From Mytilus trossulus (taxonomy: Eukaryota > Mollusca > Bivalvia > Mytilida > Mytilidae), in contig NC_086376.1 in assembly GCF_036588685.1 (NCBI RefSeq), positions 12,663,911 to 12,727,910 on the forward strand: DNA of 64,000 bases. The letters are read 5' to 3'. The number at the start of each line of letters is the position of its first letter. Within the stretch, counting starts at the first letter, position 1. A program made the position numbers and the translations under genes. The notes under the pieces were generated by a model. The model saw only the letters and a list, made by a program, of their open reading frames with translations. It did no database searches and was not told the origin of the DNA. Below are positions 34,151-47,165 of the stretch, one piece after another.

Positions 34151-35014
34151 CTTACCAAGCTTTGGGTAAGGTATAGAAACTCTGTGTTGTCGGCTCAGAA
34201 GTGGCCGTCGGTATAAAGGTGACTGAAAAAATAATCAAATATATATATAAAAAATTTAGCGAATATGAAGTAAGATTTTTTTTAATTATATTTAAACCTT
34301 ATCATCAACCATACCTTTATATCACAGGGTTTTTCATTGGTTAATTATGAAAAGTCACGACCTAAATCCCCTTTGATAAGTTCTAAATCAAAAAAATAGT
34401 TTGCCAACATTTCCAGAAATCCTGACGAAAGTCGACAACACTAGATTTCTTGAAAACGGAAGTTTATATCTTCAGTCATTTCATTTCTTTTCTAGAATAA
34501 TCAATCAGTGTTGATTACTGAAGCAGTGAACGAGTTTTTTTCTTTAAAAGTTTTTTTTATTCATTATTAGAAATTTAACAATCTTTATAAGTTATGCATA
34601 CATAATCAGACTTAATGATAATAGAAATAACTAATAGAATTAAAACAAAACAGAAACAGAAACAGAAACAAAACAGTATGAAATAAAAATATGGAAAAAT
34701 GATAATAATGAAATAATTGACTAATTTTAAACAGTAATTAAACTATCATGTTAAAATTTGTGTTACCTGTTAATTTGGTTTTTTTTATTATATAGTTCAT
34801 AAGGTCATTTAGTAAATGTTTGGACAGAGTGATAAAGATTAACCCTATCATTGCTGTCAACACTATGATGTATAAGTAACTAGATAAGATAATAACATAT
34901 AGCAGTAGAGCATTAATTTTCTTTCAAAATTGCAACCGTACCAGCTTCAAAATACACCAACGTCTATTTTTATTATTGGCTGAAAATTTAGAGGAAAAAG
35001 CCGGTTATGAAAAA

Positions 35015-35545
35015 TAATTCCAGAAGAGTCGAGTAAAATATCGAATGTGTGTTGTAGATATAAAAAAGAAGATGTGGTATGATTGCCAATGAGACAACTC
35101 TCCACAAGAGACCAAATGACAGCAATTAACAACTATAATAGGTCATCGTACGACCTTAAACAATGAGCAAAACGCATACCACATAGTCAGCTATATAAAA
35201 GGCCCCGAAATGATAATGTAAAACAATTCAAACGAGAAAGTTAACGGCCTAATTTATGTTAAAAAAATGAACGAAAAACAAATATAACACATAAACATAC
35301 GACAACAACTGAATTACAGGCTCCTGGATTAGGACAGGCACATACATACAGAATATGGCGGGGTTAAACATAGTAGCAGAATTCAAACCCCCTAAACTGG
35401 GACAGTGGTATAAAAGTATAACATAAGAATGAACTTTTAAAAATTCCGCTTAACTCATCAGGTGGATAAAAAGACAAATACTACAAATAGTAGGGTTGTT
35501 AAAAAGTCAAAAATAAAACTTAAGCGAATGTGTTCGATTAATTTG
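35015..35545 (-). repeat. Interspersed repeat inserted in duplication copy 2
   Basis: Begins near 'agatgtggtatgattgccaa' and 'gacaactctccacaa', continues with 'ggtcatcgtacgacctt', 'tatataaaaggccccgaaat' and 'acaactgaattacaggctcc'. Copy 1 passes directly from 'taattatttgaaataat' to 'gttccaacagtttatac' (about 4810-4845), so this is an empty site there. The same family is at 48686-48870. Confidence 0.85.
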
Positions 35546-36002
35546 TTCCAACAGTTTATACTTACCGAAAAAGCCATTTTCATCGTTTACATTGGATAAA
35601 AAGGATCTTTATAAATATGTGTTTACAACATGTACATTGTAAGCTGAAATAAACAAATTTGAGATAAAATATTATTTGAAATATACATATACATGTACGA
35701 CTATCAAATGGTAAACACATTTATAAAATATATTATACCTGGCTAGAAAGATAACCTTAAAACTGCTTATAGTTTCAAGTCATAATTTATTGCGCAAGAT
35801 GCGTATCATTTAAGCGCGATGATTTCAGATTTCACTTCATCTATTTCATTTTATAGATAATAATTTGATGTCTCAGATTTAGGATTTTACTTATTTCCCC
35901 TACAAACCAATGAAAACAGTCATATAGAATAGAGAATAAGAACGGGTTATGTGTCAAATTGGCAGAGAAAATCTCGCATTAACATATACAGCCTGCAAAA
36001 CA

Positions 36003-36105
36003 TAGCTGAGAGGGTAATAGAGCAGATTGTTGCCCCAGGAAACATTGTCAACTGGCTGAGAGGGTGATAGAGCAGATTGTTGCCCCCATAAAACATTGTC
36101 AACTG
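36003..36105 (+). repeat. Two-unit tandem duplication, about 52 bp
   Basis: 'gctgagagggtaatagagca' then 'gattgttgcccc' ... 'aacattgtcaactg' occurs twice in direct succession. Copy 1 (7400-7430) has only the 'tgttgtcaactgagg' end once. Confidence 0.85.
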
Positions 36106-37758
36106 AGGCGAAGTCTTGATAATTGCTCAGGCTATCTATCATAATGGTTTATTTTCAGTCTTCAATTATCATATTGAAAACCATAATAAGAATTACAAAA
36201 GGGAATAAATGATTTTATAAATGATGTTCAAAACCCAAAATAAAACATAGGAAAATGTAAATTCAAATGTTCAAATATACTTTTGAAATACTTGATAACT
36301 TATATTCGAACTGGAAGCTGAACATAGACCAGTTTGTGTACAAATTGAAAATTCCATAGAATGACTTTTTACAAATGACTGTGGTCAAAGTCTCTGACCA
36401 TTGTGGTTTTATAGATAAAGAACAACTACCAGTGCAGTTACCTATTACTACTATGTCAAGCCAGAAGATTGTTTGAAAGAAAACAAATGTCATGAAATTC
36501 GAATTTTTATCATCGTAAAAAGTAAAGTTATATCATAACACTTTTTTTTATATTTAAACTGATACAGTACAGTATTTATTATGAAAAGTAAATACACTTT
36601 TTTTTCAATTCGGGATTTAATCTCATTAGTCATAGATATACATGTAGGAGATAATTGATTATTTATGATATGATATATTATTTCCTATCAATAAAATAAA
36701 GTACAAAATACATATATATCAGTTATAGCGTATCTATTGATTTGATACTGTTACAATGCGTGTATGGTCTAAACTGACCTCTTTGTCGTTTGGTTGCTGT
36801 CTCTTTATATATGCACCCCAACTCCGATAAGATATATATTTCATCACAGAATCAATACCCTCCAATGAATAGCAGCTAAACGCAATGTAATTTGTACAAA
36901 AAGAAATGAGAAAATTAAAATACCTCAAATTTTCCTTTAAAATCTTGAATCAGGGAAGTATAGCATCGGACATTGAATTTTAGAAATAACCATAAAGCCT
37001 GAAATAACCAATTGTATAGAAAATATCTAACTTCACTAATAACCACCCACAAATAAAAGTGAAAGGAACAAATTCGTCGTCTGGGTCTTGTAAAAATGTT
37101 TTCCTTAAGAAGACAGTAAGTGTAGAAATGAAAAAAAGATACTTACTTTATACTCTTTGTTCAATACGTAATTCGCCATATATTCGCAGAATCTTGTGAA
37201 CAAATATATGATTATATAACTTTCATTTTTATGAAAACGAAAGTAAGATTAAAATGAACTTTGATCGTACACTTGTATGTTATATAATACCTGTATAATA
37301 TCTTTACATATTTTCAATTGTAAGCAAAAAACATGTTTTACAGACAAATTAAAAGGCCTATAATTTTGTTAGCAAAAATTATAAACGCTTTAACGTTTCA
37401 GGATTCTTCATCATGTTTCTACTATACTGCAATTGTTTTTTTACAAAATTTGTGTTCCACATGTTTGGTTTATGTCAATAAATTATCAACTTTCTTACTT
37501 ACTCATGGATGAATAATTCTCTCTTTTAAGACTAATCATAATTCATTTAATCTAATAGAAGTGCATATAATATGAAAAAATATCTATTTATTATGTATAG
37601 AAATTAATTATTATATCAGAATTTATCTTTCAGATTTGAAAAAGAATTTTTAAGGAGCGTCATCGAAAATTTCTAAAATATACAATTCATGATAACTGTT
37701 TATATCAAAGAAACTAGATCTCTGCATCTTTCTATACGCATTGGGAATTTACATCCTC

Positions 37759-37780
37759 GGGGGGGGGGGGGGGGGGGGGG
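37759..37780 (+). repeat. Poly(G) run, 22 nt
   Basis: Uninterrupted G tract immediately past the right end of the duplicated block; the breakpoint of homology lies within 20 bases of it. Could form a G-quadruplex-like structure. Confidence 0.95.
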
Positions 37781-40535
37781 CACTTCCTATGTAATGACTG
37801 GTAGGGATGAGCCGCTGGAATAGGTCACTATTTCATGCTTCATGATATATGAAAAGGGTGAGAAATTCAGATTAAATATATCAATAGGTTGATATTATCA
37901 CTTGCTGGATATATATTATAAGTATCTGAAACTAATCAAATGTTCCTGTTTATTTTTAATGCGGATTAACCACAGTCGTAAATGCATCAGCTATTTGTCA
38001 AACCAATTAAACTCTATTTATTCAATGTGGTATTTCCACTGAGGTTAGATATAGGAGCAATAAATTCAATCATTTTGACGTTTCCACCTCATTAACATTG
38101 AAAGGTTTGCATACATGAAACATTAGAAGAAATTCCATAGCATAGTGTCAGCGTCCTTCAAGAGGGAACGACAAATCAGTTTTTAATTAATGTAAACTCA
38201 GTAAAAGTGATACTATCTGAAGTGTTACTACAATTATCTGATAAAACATTATCTATTCGTAATTAAAGTTATAAAAGGGACAAATAGCACTGGCAAAAAG
38301 AAGAGTGAAGAATTTATTGGAAAAGCAATGTGTGATTATTGCGACTGTGTTGCTTCTAAACATAAAACGTAAAATGAGCGGGACCTCAAAATTTTTGTAA
38401 ACTCTAATGTATCAGAAGATGAAAAATATCCAAATATATCTATAGGTCTGTTTTTTGTTCATTAATATACGATAAGGTATATATTTTTGATAAACAAAAT
38501 ATATGAAAAGGGTGGGGTACTTGATGTCTCAGCTGGTCACCCCTACCCAAAAAAGTTTGAAGTGGCCCCCCCGGGTTTACATCAAGTACAAAAAGTCATT
38601 ACAAATCACAGGTACAGACTATTTTCAAAACGTAAACAAATGAAAGTCATAGGACTATTGCTGGTAAAGCAGACACATTAATAAAAGTTAGGGGTGCTCG
38701 ATCATGAGAATTTATAGGAGAGGTACATAAAAAGGTGTCTGTTAGTTTCACCTATAAATTATGCTGAGTTTCTCTTTTTCTTTCTGAGTAGGGTGTGTGG
38801 TATGAGAAAGGGGGGTCTGTCTTTAATCGAGGCTTATGTTTTTCATATTGAAGAATATTAAAGTCACACATAATTCCTTAGTCTAATTTTATTCCGTTCT
38901 AAACCTCGGAAATGAATTGTTGTGGCCTTCACATGTGTACAAATCATGCTGACCCTCGGTGTTTACAATATGATAAACTCCTTCAAACAGGCCTGATAAT
39001 AGGATTATATGTTATTGATTTAATATGATAAAGACCTATTATGTATGCAAATTATGTATTTCAAAATATGCAGAGTGCGACATTTAATGCAATTATAGAT
39101 TTTTGCTTGACAATATTATAATTATTATATAAATTATATATCTGCTTGTTTAATATATAGTTTGGGTCATTATTCCTTTCAAGTAATAGGTAATACATAA
39201 CCTACTATCTATATTCTAGTTTCACTTTAAGTTTTCTGAAAATCTAAACTACTTCCGCAATGTAAACAGAAGGCTAAAAGTGTCTAGACAACAACAACAA
39301 CAAAGGGTGTTTATAGAATTATTTAAATAATGGAAAAGTTGGACGAGTTGCTTTATTAACAACTGTGACTTGGAAAAAAAATGGTAAGTAATATCTGTTT
39401 ATACATATATAACTATATGCCAATCAATCTGTTTATTTTTTGTTTTTGTTGTTGAAATTTTGTCCTTATTGTTTATTAAGCGTTAGTGTAGCTGTTGGTC
39501 CATGTTTAAACATTTGGTACAGTGTGGACATCGATCTATGGTTCTACAAAATTTATCGAAGAACTGAACATCGGATGACCCCTTGTTATGAATGGCACTC
39601 AGGCGGTAATATGATACCTGCTAGATAGATGTACACCTTACAATTATTCATTACAATTAATCAATATAAATGACATATTAACCCTCAAACACAATTTTCG
39701 GTATAAGACGTGCATCACTATTAGTGAGTTGTTTTACTTGTTTATATGTAATATATGTATTACTCACGACAAAACATTTTCATATTATTTTATGAATGTT
39801 CTGAAAAATATGAAGTTCATTGTATTTTATAACAACCGGTTAGGAATGGCCAACTAGACATGTTGCACAATCTACCGAATAAAGACAATTTAACAAGACA
39901 CAATGGCTGACAAAGGATTTGAGAATAAGAAGGGGCAAAATGGTCTGTTATAGCCTTAGTTTTAAACAGTTAAACAGATTTTTTAAAGACAATTCCAAGA
40001 AAAATATTTTGTGATCGAGAGGGGGTGGGGACATACATTCTTTTCCCCAACAACTGAATTCGCTATGATCCATCCATTATTTTTTTAGCGTGAGTCTTGT
40101 AACGGTTTAACATGCTATAGGGTCTACTCGATTATTTCAGTTGTTATCGTTTTGTTTGTTTACATGACCGTCATCTGATTATTGCATATATTTATACAGT
40201 TATATATGATTGTCGACTTTTTCTTCTACACGTGGTTTGGAAATTGAACATTTGTTAACAAGATCAAAACCACTGCCTTTTATTATTCTCTATGTTTATT
40301 TGTACACAATGTGGTATATATATGTATATGTATCTAGCTCAAAAAGTTTTGATTTTGATTTTGCTTTTGCTTTGAATAAATAAACAATGAAATTCGTAGC
40401 CCAAACTATTTTTACAAAGATAACATATTCTTTCTTGTCTGTATTTCAAACCATCTTCCAGATTACGAATTTAAAGATCGAACATCTTAGTTTCGAAAAT
40501 ATTTAACTATCACGTGTGCTCAATTTTAATAGATA
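37781..40535. other. Noncoding spacer
   Basis: Contains a repeat-like fragment at 38500-38590 ('gggtggggtacttgatgtct' and 'agtggcccccccgggttta'), a short (CAA)n near 39290-39302 and a relative of the second duplicated block at 39560-39850 ('gaactgaacatcggatgacc'; 'cgacaaaacattttcatatt'). No supported gene. Confidence 0.45.
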
Positions 40536-42144
40536 CCCAGCAGGCACACAACGTTGAACCGACGTTGAAAATATGTTGAAATTTGGTTGTAACGTTGATC
40601 AACGTAAAATCAACGTTGTATCAACGTCAATTGTATCAACGTTTAAAACACGTTGTTGTATCAACGTTGATTTGTGGTTAGAATTTTCAACGTTGAACTG
40701 CCAACGTTGAATCAACATTGAATTTGAGTTGATGCTTTCAATGCTTTAATTGGTTGAAAATATAACGTTGATAAACGGTTTAGTTAAGGTTGGTGACTTT
40801 ATGTGTCAACCAAAATTTCAATCAAGATGAGATTGATCGACCAAATTTTATGTATATTCCTTTTTGCTTAATTGATAATTTTTATATTGGTTAAATGATG
40901 TTTTTGAATAAATTCAACTATTAATGTTTCATATATAAATTAATCTTTTAATTGCGATAAAATTATTATATTATAATTACTCGAAACGGATATCTTTTTC
41001 TGATTGGCACATGCGTAGAAGACAGACAATTCGAATTTATTTGCGCCAATTTGGTTACCACATCAGTTGCTCTCGGCAGAGTAAAGTAAGTAAAATTTTC
41101 ATTTATTGTTTGATTTAATGATATATTATAATTTAAGATATACAATCATTACAATAGTGTAGCGTTTACCGTATTTATATGAGTATAGGCCTGGTTATTT
41201 AAGCAGATCAGATATTATTTACAATTATACACATGTGTTTGTAATCTCGGGAACAGCAAGATTGACCTTAACATATATTTGTACATTGATTGGGTGCGGC
41301 AACTTATTATGTTAAGACTTGAAGAGGAAGAGCCTGTTTTTATGAACATTGATTTGGTAATTTAAAGCAAAAGCGACTCAGTGGAAAAGAATGTTATCAT
41401 TGACATTGAAGATACTGGGATGGCGGAGTCATAATATATCATGGAACATCGGTTGAAATTGAAAACAAAATAATCGTCTGGCAAATAATACAAAATAAAT
41501 ATTAAAGTTCACCTATGCGATCTCATATACTAGTTCTTTTACATGTTTTATATGTTTATATAATTAAAAGTCAAGGATTTACAACACATGGCATTCTTGA
41601 CCTTAATTGCAACACATTCAAAACAAACAAATTCTTTTCTCTGGGTAAGAATAGATGTCACTCACAGCATGTATTCCGAGGATATATCAATGAAGCAATA
41701 CGGCAGATAAGAAACATGTGTGACCATAACAAATTAGTACACAATAATCTGTCCAATTTCAAAGTGGTATATATGATAACGTCTAAAAAGATGCTTTATC
41801 AATTGACCGTATTGAATTATTACAGCACAAAAAAAAATCAAGGAAATAAAAGAAACATTATTTTATTTTTAATGTCTAAACTTAATCCATATGCATGTTA
41901 ATGAAAATTAAATAAGACGTATCACTAAAGACTGGAATATATTGCAGTTTGAAGAAAAATGTAAACACAGGTTCAAAGTTTAGCAGCCATGCCGAAAGTA
42001 TCTATTGATGAAAGATCATGAAAAATTAAGATGTAAAATTACATATATTGATATAGTTAATTATACGTGAATAATATTTATTTTGAATTTTATTAAAGTA
42101 AAGCATCTTGAGATGACTATCAAAATTATATAAGGACATTATTG

Positions 42145-42800
42145 TATCTTAGGAGGCGTGTGGGTTAGGATCGCGGTGCTTGCGGCGCATCATCTTATAT
42201 TCATATGAGTGACTGTCAAGATCTTGGTGCTTGTGTTGCATTATTGTTTCTTAAGATGAGTGACTGTCAAGATATCGGTGCTTGCTGTGCAGTATTGTAT
42301 CTCAAGATAAGTTACTGTTAAGATCCCGGTGCTTGTGTTGCAGTATTGTATCTCAAGAGGAGTGACTGTCAAGATATCGGTGCTTGTGTTGCATTATTGT
42401 TTCTCAAGATTAGTGACTTTCACGATCTCGGTGCTTGTGGTGCATTTTTGTTTCTCAAGATGAGTGACTGTCAAGATCTCGGTGCTTGTGGTGCAGTATT
42501 GTATCTCAAGATGAGTGACTGTCAAGATCTCGGTGCTTGTGGTGCAGTATTGTATCTCAAGATGAGTGACTGTCAAGATCTCGGTGCTTGTGGTGCATTA
42601 TTGTTTCTCAAGATGAGTGACTGTCAAGATCTCGGTGCTTGTGGTGCATGACTGTTTCTCAAGATGAGTGACTGTCAAGATCTCGGTGCTTGTGGTGCAG
42701 TATTATATCTCAAGATGAGTGACTGTCAAGATAGCGGTGATTATGGTGCAGTATTGTATCTCAAGATGAGTGACTGTCAAAGTCTCAATGCTTGTGGTCA
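42145..42800 (+). repeat. 51-bp minisatellite, about 12 units
   Basis: Unit 'gtgactgtcaagatctcggt' + 'gcttgtggtgcagtattgta' + 'tctcaagatga', exactly 17 codons, so open frames exist on both strands (translation MSDCQDLGACGAVLYLK). Central units are nearly identical and outer ones more diverged, as expected of unequal crossing-over. The frame closes at both ends, so I treat it as noncoding. Confidence 0.93.
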
Positions 42801-44035
42801 CCCTTGAGAGGGTGAAATTGGTTGATTATATAAGGAATCACTGAAGCATGACTTGAGCCCTCCCACTCTTTTATTCAGTCATTGGACCCCTAATGAAAAT
42901 TTCAGGATCCGCTACTGATTCCAGAATCATGTTGGATTTTCAGTGAAGACAAACTTCTTCCCGTAATGCTACAATAATTATTATTGGATTAAAGTTTTTC
43001 AACCAATTATTGAAAAAATGTAAGATCACAACAATAGTGATCTCCGAGGAAAATTCAAATCGGAAAGTCCCCTATGAAAGGTTTTAGATGTACAAATTTT
43101 GTAAGCGTGTTTTTTTAAGGAGGGAATTGACAATTTGAAAATGCTGCAATTCAATAACATATTTTTTTTGTAGATGATGTCTTACCAAAAAATCCATGTC
43201 TGTAAAGTACATCTCGTATAAAAAGAATAAATATGCCTATGGTGTCCAAGCTTGACCGATTGAAATAATAAGAGGTGAGTATTGCAATATATACTATTGT
43301 TTTTTTCGCATAAATGTGTGTGAAATTTTGTCACAATTTCTTTTAAATGGGCTCTACATCTTTGTCTACTAAAATCTTATGGTTTGTTTTTATTAAATTA
43401 ATTTATTATTGACTGAACTCAAGTTTTAAAAAAACCTGTCATGTTAGCTATTACTTAATATTCAAAGAAATAACTATATCATTCATATGACACTAGTCTT
43501 CTTTATATGGGCTGCATAATGAAATTAACAAAGTTATGTTAAAGATAGTACAATAAGTTTTGTCTCTATTGCAGATGCTGTAGTAACAAGTTTCGAATGT
43601 AAACATAAGACCTTAATATGGAACAACAGTACAAGATGTCTAGCAGATGGACTATTTTTTTCTTAAATAAAATTAAATATTCAATTTGTGTTTGTTTGAC
43701 ATTGTAAGAGGCATGTGTGGGTAACTTGTTATTTAACTACTGTGTTATGTCACAAACATATTTTGAGTGTGAACACAATAGTTATTAGCAAAGCAAAATC
43801 ATGTCTATTAGGAAAAGTAAAGGCAAAATGTATACCAACGACACTACATACTACATGTACACCAACCACCAACATATAGTTGTGGGACAGTTTTATTACA
43901 CTTAAAATGGCATTGATGGATATAATAAAGGGTAATAATTTCAGCTGTTAAAAAAGCTCAATTCAACCATTGTTTAACATCCTATTCTCCACATTTACCA
44001 CATTAAGAGTTTACCTGGACACAAGTCCCACCTAT

Positions 44036-44290
44036 ATTCAACATACACTGATCACAGTTCAACAAATATTCGACCTGATTTCAACATACACTGACCACAG
44101 AACAACCAACATTCGACCTGATTTCAACATACACTTATAACACTTCAACCAACACTCGACCTGATTTCAACATACACTGACCACAGAACAACCAACATTC
44201 GACCAGATTTCAACAAACAACAACCAAAATTCAACCAGCAATCGACTTGTTTTCAACAAACCTCGACCAAATTTAGACCGAAATTCAACC
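44036..44290 (+). repeat. About 43-bp degenerate tandem array
   Basis: Five to six units of 'ttcaacatacactgaccaca' + 'gaacaaccaacattcgacctgat', degrading to the right. It passes into the CAACGTTG-rich right end of the 40536-44438 element. Confidence 0.85.
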
Positions 44291-44699
44291 TATTTTCAAC
44301 GTTGAAATCTGACGTTGAAACAACGTTATGTTTTCAACGTCATATCAATTTTCAATCCAACACTACTTTTCAACATGGATTCAACGTTGAAATCTGACGT
44401 GTATTCAATGTTGATTCAACGTTGTTGTGCCTGCTGGGTAAAGACTCAAGTTGTTATTATAATTCTTCACTTCTTTAAGTTTTATTCATCGGAGAAAAAT
44501 CAAGATAATTGTGCACAACATAACTACATGTATGTATCTACAACATTTTCATGATTTTGGTGTAATTCAACAATTTCAACATTTTTTATTGACGGAATTT
44601 GACGCCATGACTTTAATATTGACTGAAACATGTATTATATACTATTTCTTAGAGGTTAATCTATTTGTAATATCCTCACTGTTTGACCAACCGTCACAA

Positions 44700-46350
44700 A
44701 ACTAATCAAAGAACTGAGGTACTGAACATCGGATGTCCGCAAGTACTTGTTGATGGTCGCACTCATTGAAATATCACATCTCTATACCTGCAAGTGATAT
44801 TAAAGTACTTAGATATATTTTTATTGAGATTAGTTCGTGCGTGGATGATTGGTATATGACCGGGAATTCAACCTCACGCGTAATAACTATGATATTGTAG
44901 TGATACAAAGCAGTATACTTTGGTGTGTTGTTATATATTATATTAATGTTTGTATACAACAGTTACATGTATTATAATTGCCATCCATTTGTATATCATT
45001 TTATTCTACTATATTAATAATAGTGCAGTGCAAGTGCATTGGGAACACTCTTCTGTAAAAAAAAAATTCTAATCAATTGGAATTGAGTAAGCATTCAGAT
45101 TTCCCGCAAAACGTTCTTGAGATATTTTTCTGCATACGTTAACACACATTTTCGATATTGTTGATTTATTATGGATTATATTTCTCACGATAAAACATGA
45201 ATATTTTTATAATAAAACCAGAGATCATAGTAAAATTGAAAAACAATTAAGGAGTGATTGTTATATTTTTCTGTCTATGCGTAGCAGGTTATTTAATAGT
45301 GTGCATATTATTTTTTGTTTGTTATTTCGAATAGACAAAAAAATATAACATACAGTCATTCCTTAAAATTTAAATTCTAAATTCCATTTTAAACTGAGAA
45401 AACCATGAAAAAACGTTGATGACTAAATTACATGTATGTCTATGGGCTGATAACAAAATAACGTCAACCTATCAGAAGACGTGTTACATCCAAAATTAAA
45501 TTATGTGAAAATGGACAAATAATGAAATTGATATATACAAGCGATAATATCAGATTATTACATGACATTTTTCATATCGCATGTATTATCAGCCCTAGGT
45601 TCAATATCAGCCCAAGAGCCGCATGGCTCAAGGGCTGATATTGACCGAGGGCTGATAATACATGCGATATGAAAAATGACATGTTATGATCTTTTTATCA
45701 TATGCTTCAACATTAGAGAAAAATAACAGATTCATATATTGATCCTTTTACGTGGTTCCCGAAAAGAAGTTGAAAGAGTAAAAGGGTCCCGGACTTCGGA
45801 CCCTAAATTTGATACATTCAATAAGAAATCTTTCTATCATATGACTCAGCAGAGAAAAAAACCACATTTGTATATGGACGGATCGACAAAAAAATAATTC
45901 AACAATACACATAATGAACATTGTTTGGAAAAGTCAACTTTTTTAAAGTAACTTTCTAAATTATGTTTCAGAAAAACTTAAAAAATGCATTTATTTAATA
46001 TTCAAATAATTGTTTTGTACGCTACTTTGTAATGTTTTTCACTGAAAACGTAGCATTAAGGTGTATTTTCCGAAATTTGCCGAGTATCACCGGAATGCCA
46101 TGTGATAACGTTACGGAAAGGCATGTGATAACAATCGAAGCATGTGATAAACTTTTCATATCAGCCCGCTAAGCACCAATTCCAAAAATATGGAAAATAC
46201 TTTAATTTAATGCTATTATCATACGGTAAAAATCATATGTTATTTAGTCTAAGTATATGATAAGGAAGGTTATTTTGTGTTCAGTCAAAAGCGAGGTCAC
46301 ATGGGCACAAATGTCTTTGGCAACAATACAACGGAATGCCCTCACGGTCA
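44700..46350 (+). repeat. Second duplicated block, copy 2 (with foldback insertion)
   Basis: Same orientation as 30540-31450. Homology is interrupted at about 45230-46255, where a foldback-type element lies, and resumes at 'taaggaaggttattttg' (46260; compare 'taaggaatgttattttgc' at 31300). Confidence 0.82.
45561..45683. repeat. Foldback (palindromic) element, copy B
   Basis: 123-bp near-perfect palindrome: left arm 'catgacatttttcatatcgc' 'atgtattatcagccct', right arm 'agggctgataatacatgcga' 'tatgaaaaatgacatg', centre 'aagagccgcatggctcaa'. Same plan as 25045-25179. It is followed at 46100-46155 by three 'catgtgataa' repeats, and both copies end near 'tatatgataa'. Confidence 0.9.
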
Positions 46351-46716
46351 TCAGAAGTAAAAATGACTGGTAACTATATGAAGTACTGTGACATAATTGA
46401 TTAAATCTGGCACGTGATGTCGCCAGAAATATTATCTAGAAAATTACTAAAGAAATCAATTGTTAGATTTAAAATTTTAACGTGAACTGTTGATAACGTA
46501 CAAAGCACTGCTGGTCTCATTCAGATATTAGAGTTGAGGTGTAAAAGTCATACGCTGCTGATGTTAAGGCACATCTGCGCATCCAGAAATTTTCATAAAA
46601 AGGGGGATGTCACTTACTGCCAACCCACACAGTCATGGTTAACATTCACTAATTACTCAACCGATTTTTTTCCACCCTCTAAATCCCTAGCGCTGCAAAA
46701 TTTAAATTAAGCTCTG

Positions 46717-47165
46717 TATAGAATCATATTCAAAACAGTGTGGTCCTGGCCATTGATTGACGACCTAAATTATCCCATTGACTGTGACAGATTAGGTGAA
46801 CGTTTGTCGGTTACAATCACTGCTCACTTTGTACTTGTTAAGGACACTGAATATGTGGGGTCACCAAAGGTTCTCAACACCTAAATAAAGCAATTCGGAA
46901 AACGAATTCTGAATAATACGATGTGTTGATTTATATCAATAATATAAATAAAAAAATAAAGGTTATTCCTGAATAATTTTTCGAATAATTTTATTATTAA
47001 AGGCGTTAAGAACCTTTGGTGACCCCACAGTTTAAATTCTATAATAAGTAAGAAGTGAGCAATGGTCGTTACAGACAAACGTTCACCTAATATGCCCCAG
47101 TCAATGGGATAATTTAGGTTGTCAATCAATGGCCAGGACCACACTGTTTTGAATATGATTCTATA
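46717..47165. repeat. Foldback element with about 165-bp arms
   Basis: Arms 46717-46882 and 47001-47165 are inverted copies: 'tatagaatcatattcaaaac' / 'ttttgaatatgattctata', 'ccattgattgac' / 'gtcaatcaatgg', 'ggggtcaccaaaggttct' / 'agaacctttggtgacccc'. The minus-strand frame 46881-47174 is made of the right arm and is not a gene. Confidence 0.92.

Larger units (their letters stand above)
34165..37745 (+). repeat. Segmental duplication, copy 2
   Basis: Sister of 3990-11650, same orientation (landmarks given there). It lacks the claspin retrocopy, the 2.2-kb transposon and two short repeats of copy 1, but has its own insertion at about 35015-35545 and a local tandem duplication at 36003-36105. 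It ends just before the poly(G) run at 37759. Confidence 0.9.
40536..44438. mobile_element. 3.9-kb TA-flanked inverted-repeat element rich in CAACGTTG
   Basis: Left end 'cccagcaggcacacaacgtt', right end the inverse '...aacgttgttgtgcctgctggg', flanked by TA at 40534-40535 and 44439-44440. Both ends are packed with the palindrome CAACGTTG and half-sites over about 200 bp (40548-40760; 44288-44425). The interior holds a 51-bp minisatellite (42145-42800) and a roughly 43-bp tandem array (44036-44290). The 128-residue frame at 41515-41901 is not recognisable as a transposase. I infer a nonautonomous DNA transposon; superfamily unassigned. Confidence 0.85.

Noticed and set aside
41515..41901. 128-residue frame as a possible transposase of the 40536-44438 element
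   Set aside because: No DDE/DDD catalytic pattern or helix-turn-helix recognised; length is compatible with chance in AT-rich DNA.
42346..42651. 101-residue open frame with repeated CQDLGACGA units, and its minus-strand counterpart
   Set aside because: Produced by a 51-bp minisatellite whose length is a multiple of three; no non-repeat coding sequence flanks it.
42145..42800. Regular direct repeats that could suggest a CRISPR array
   Set aside because: The whole 51-bp unit is repeated with no unique spacers, and the genome is eukaryotic.
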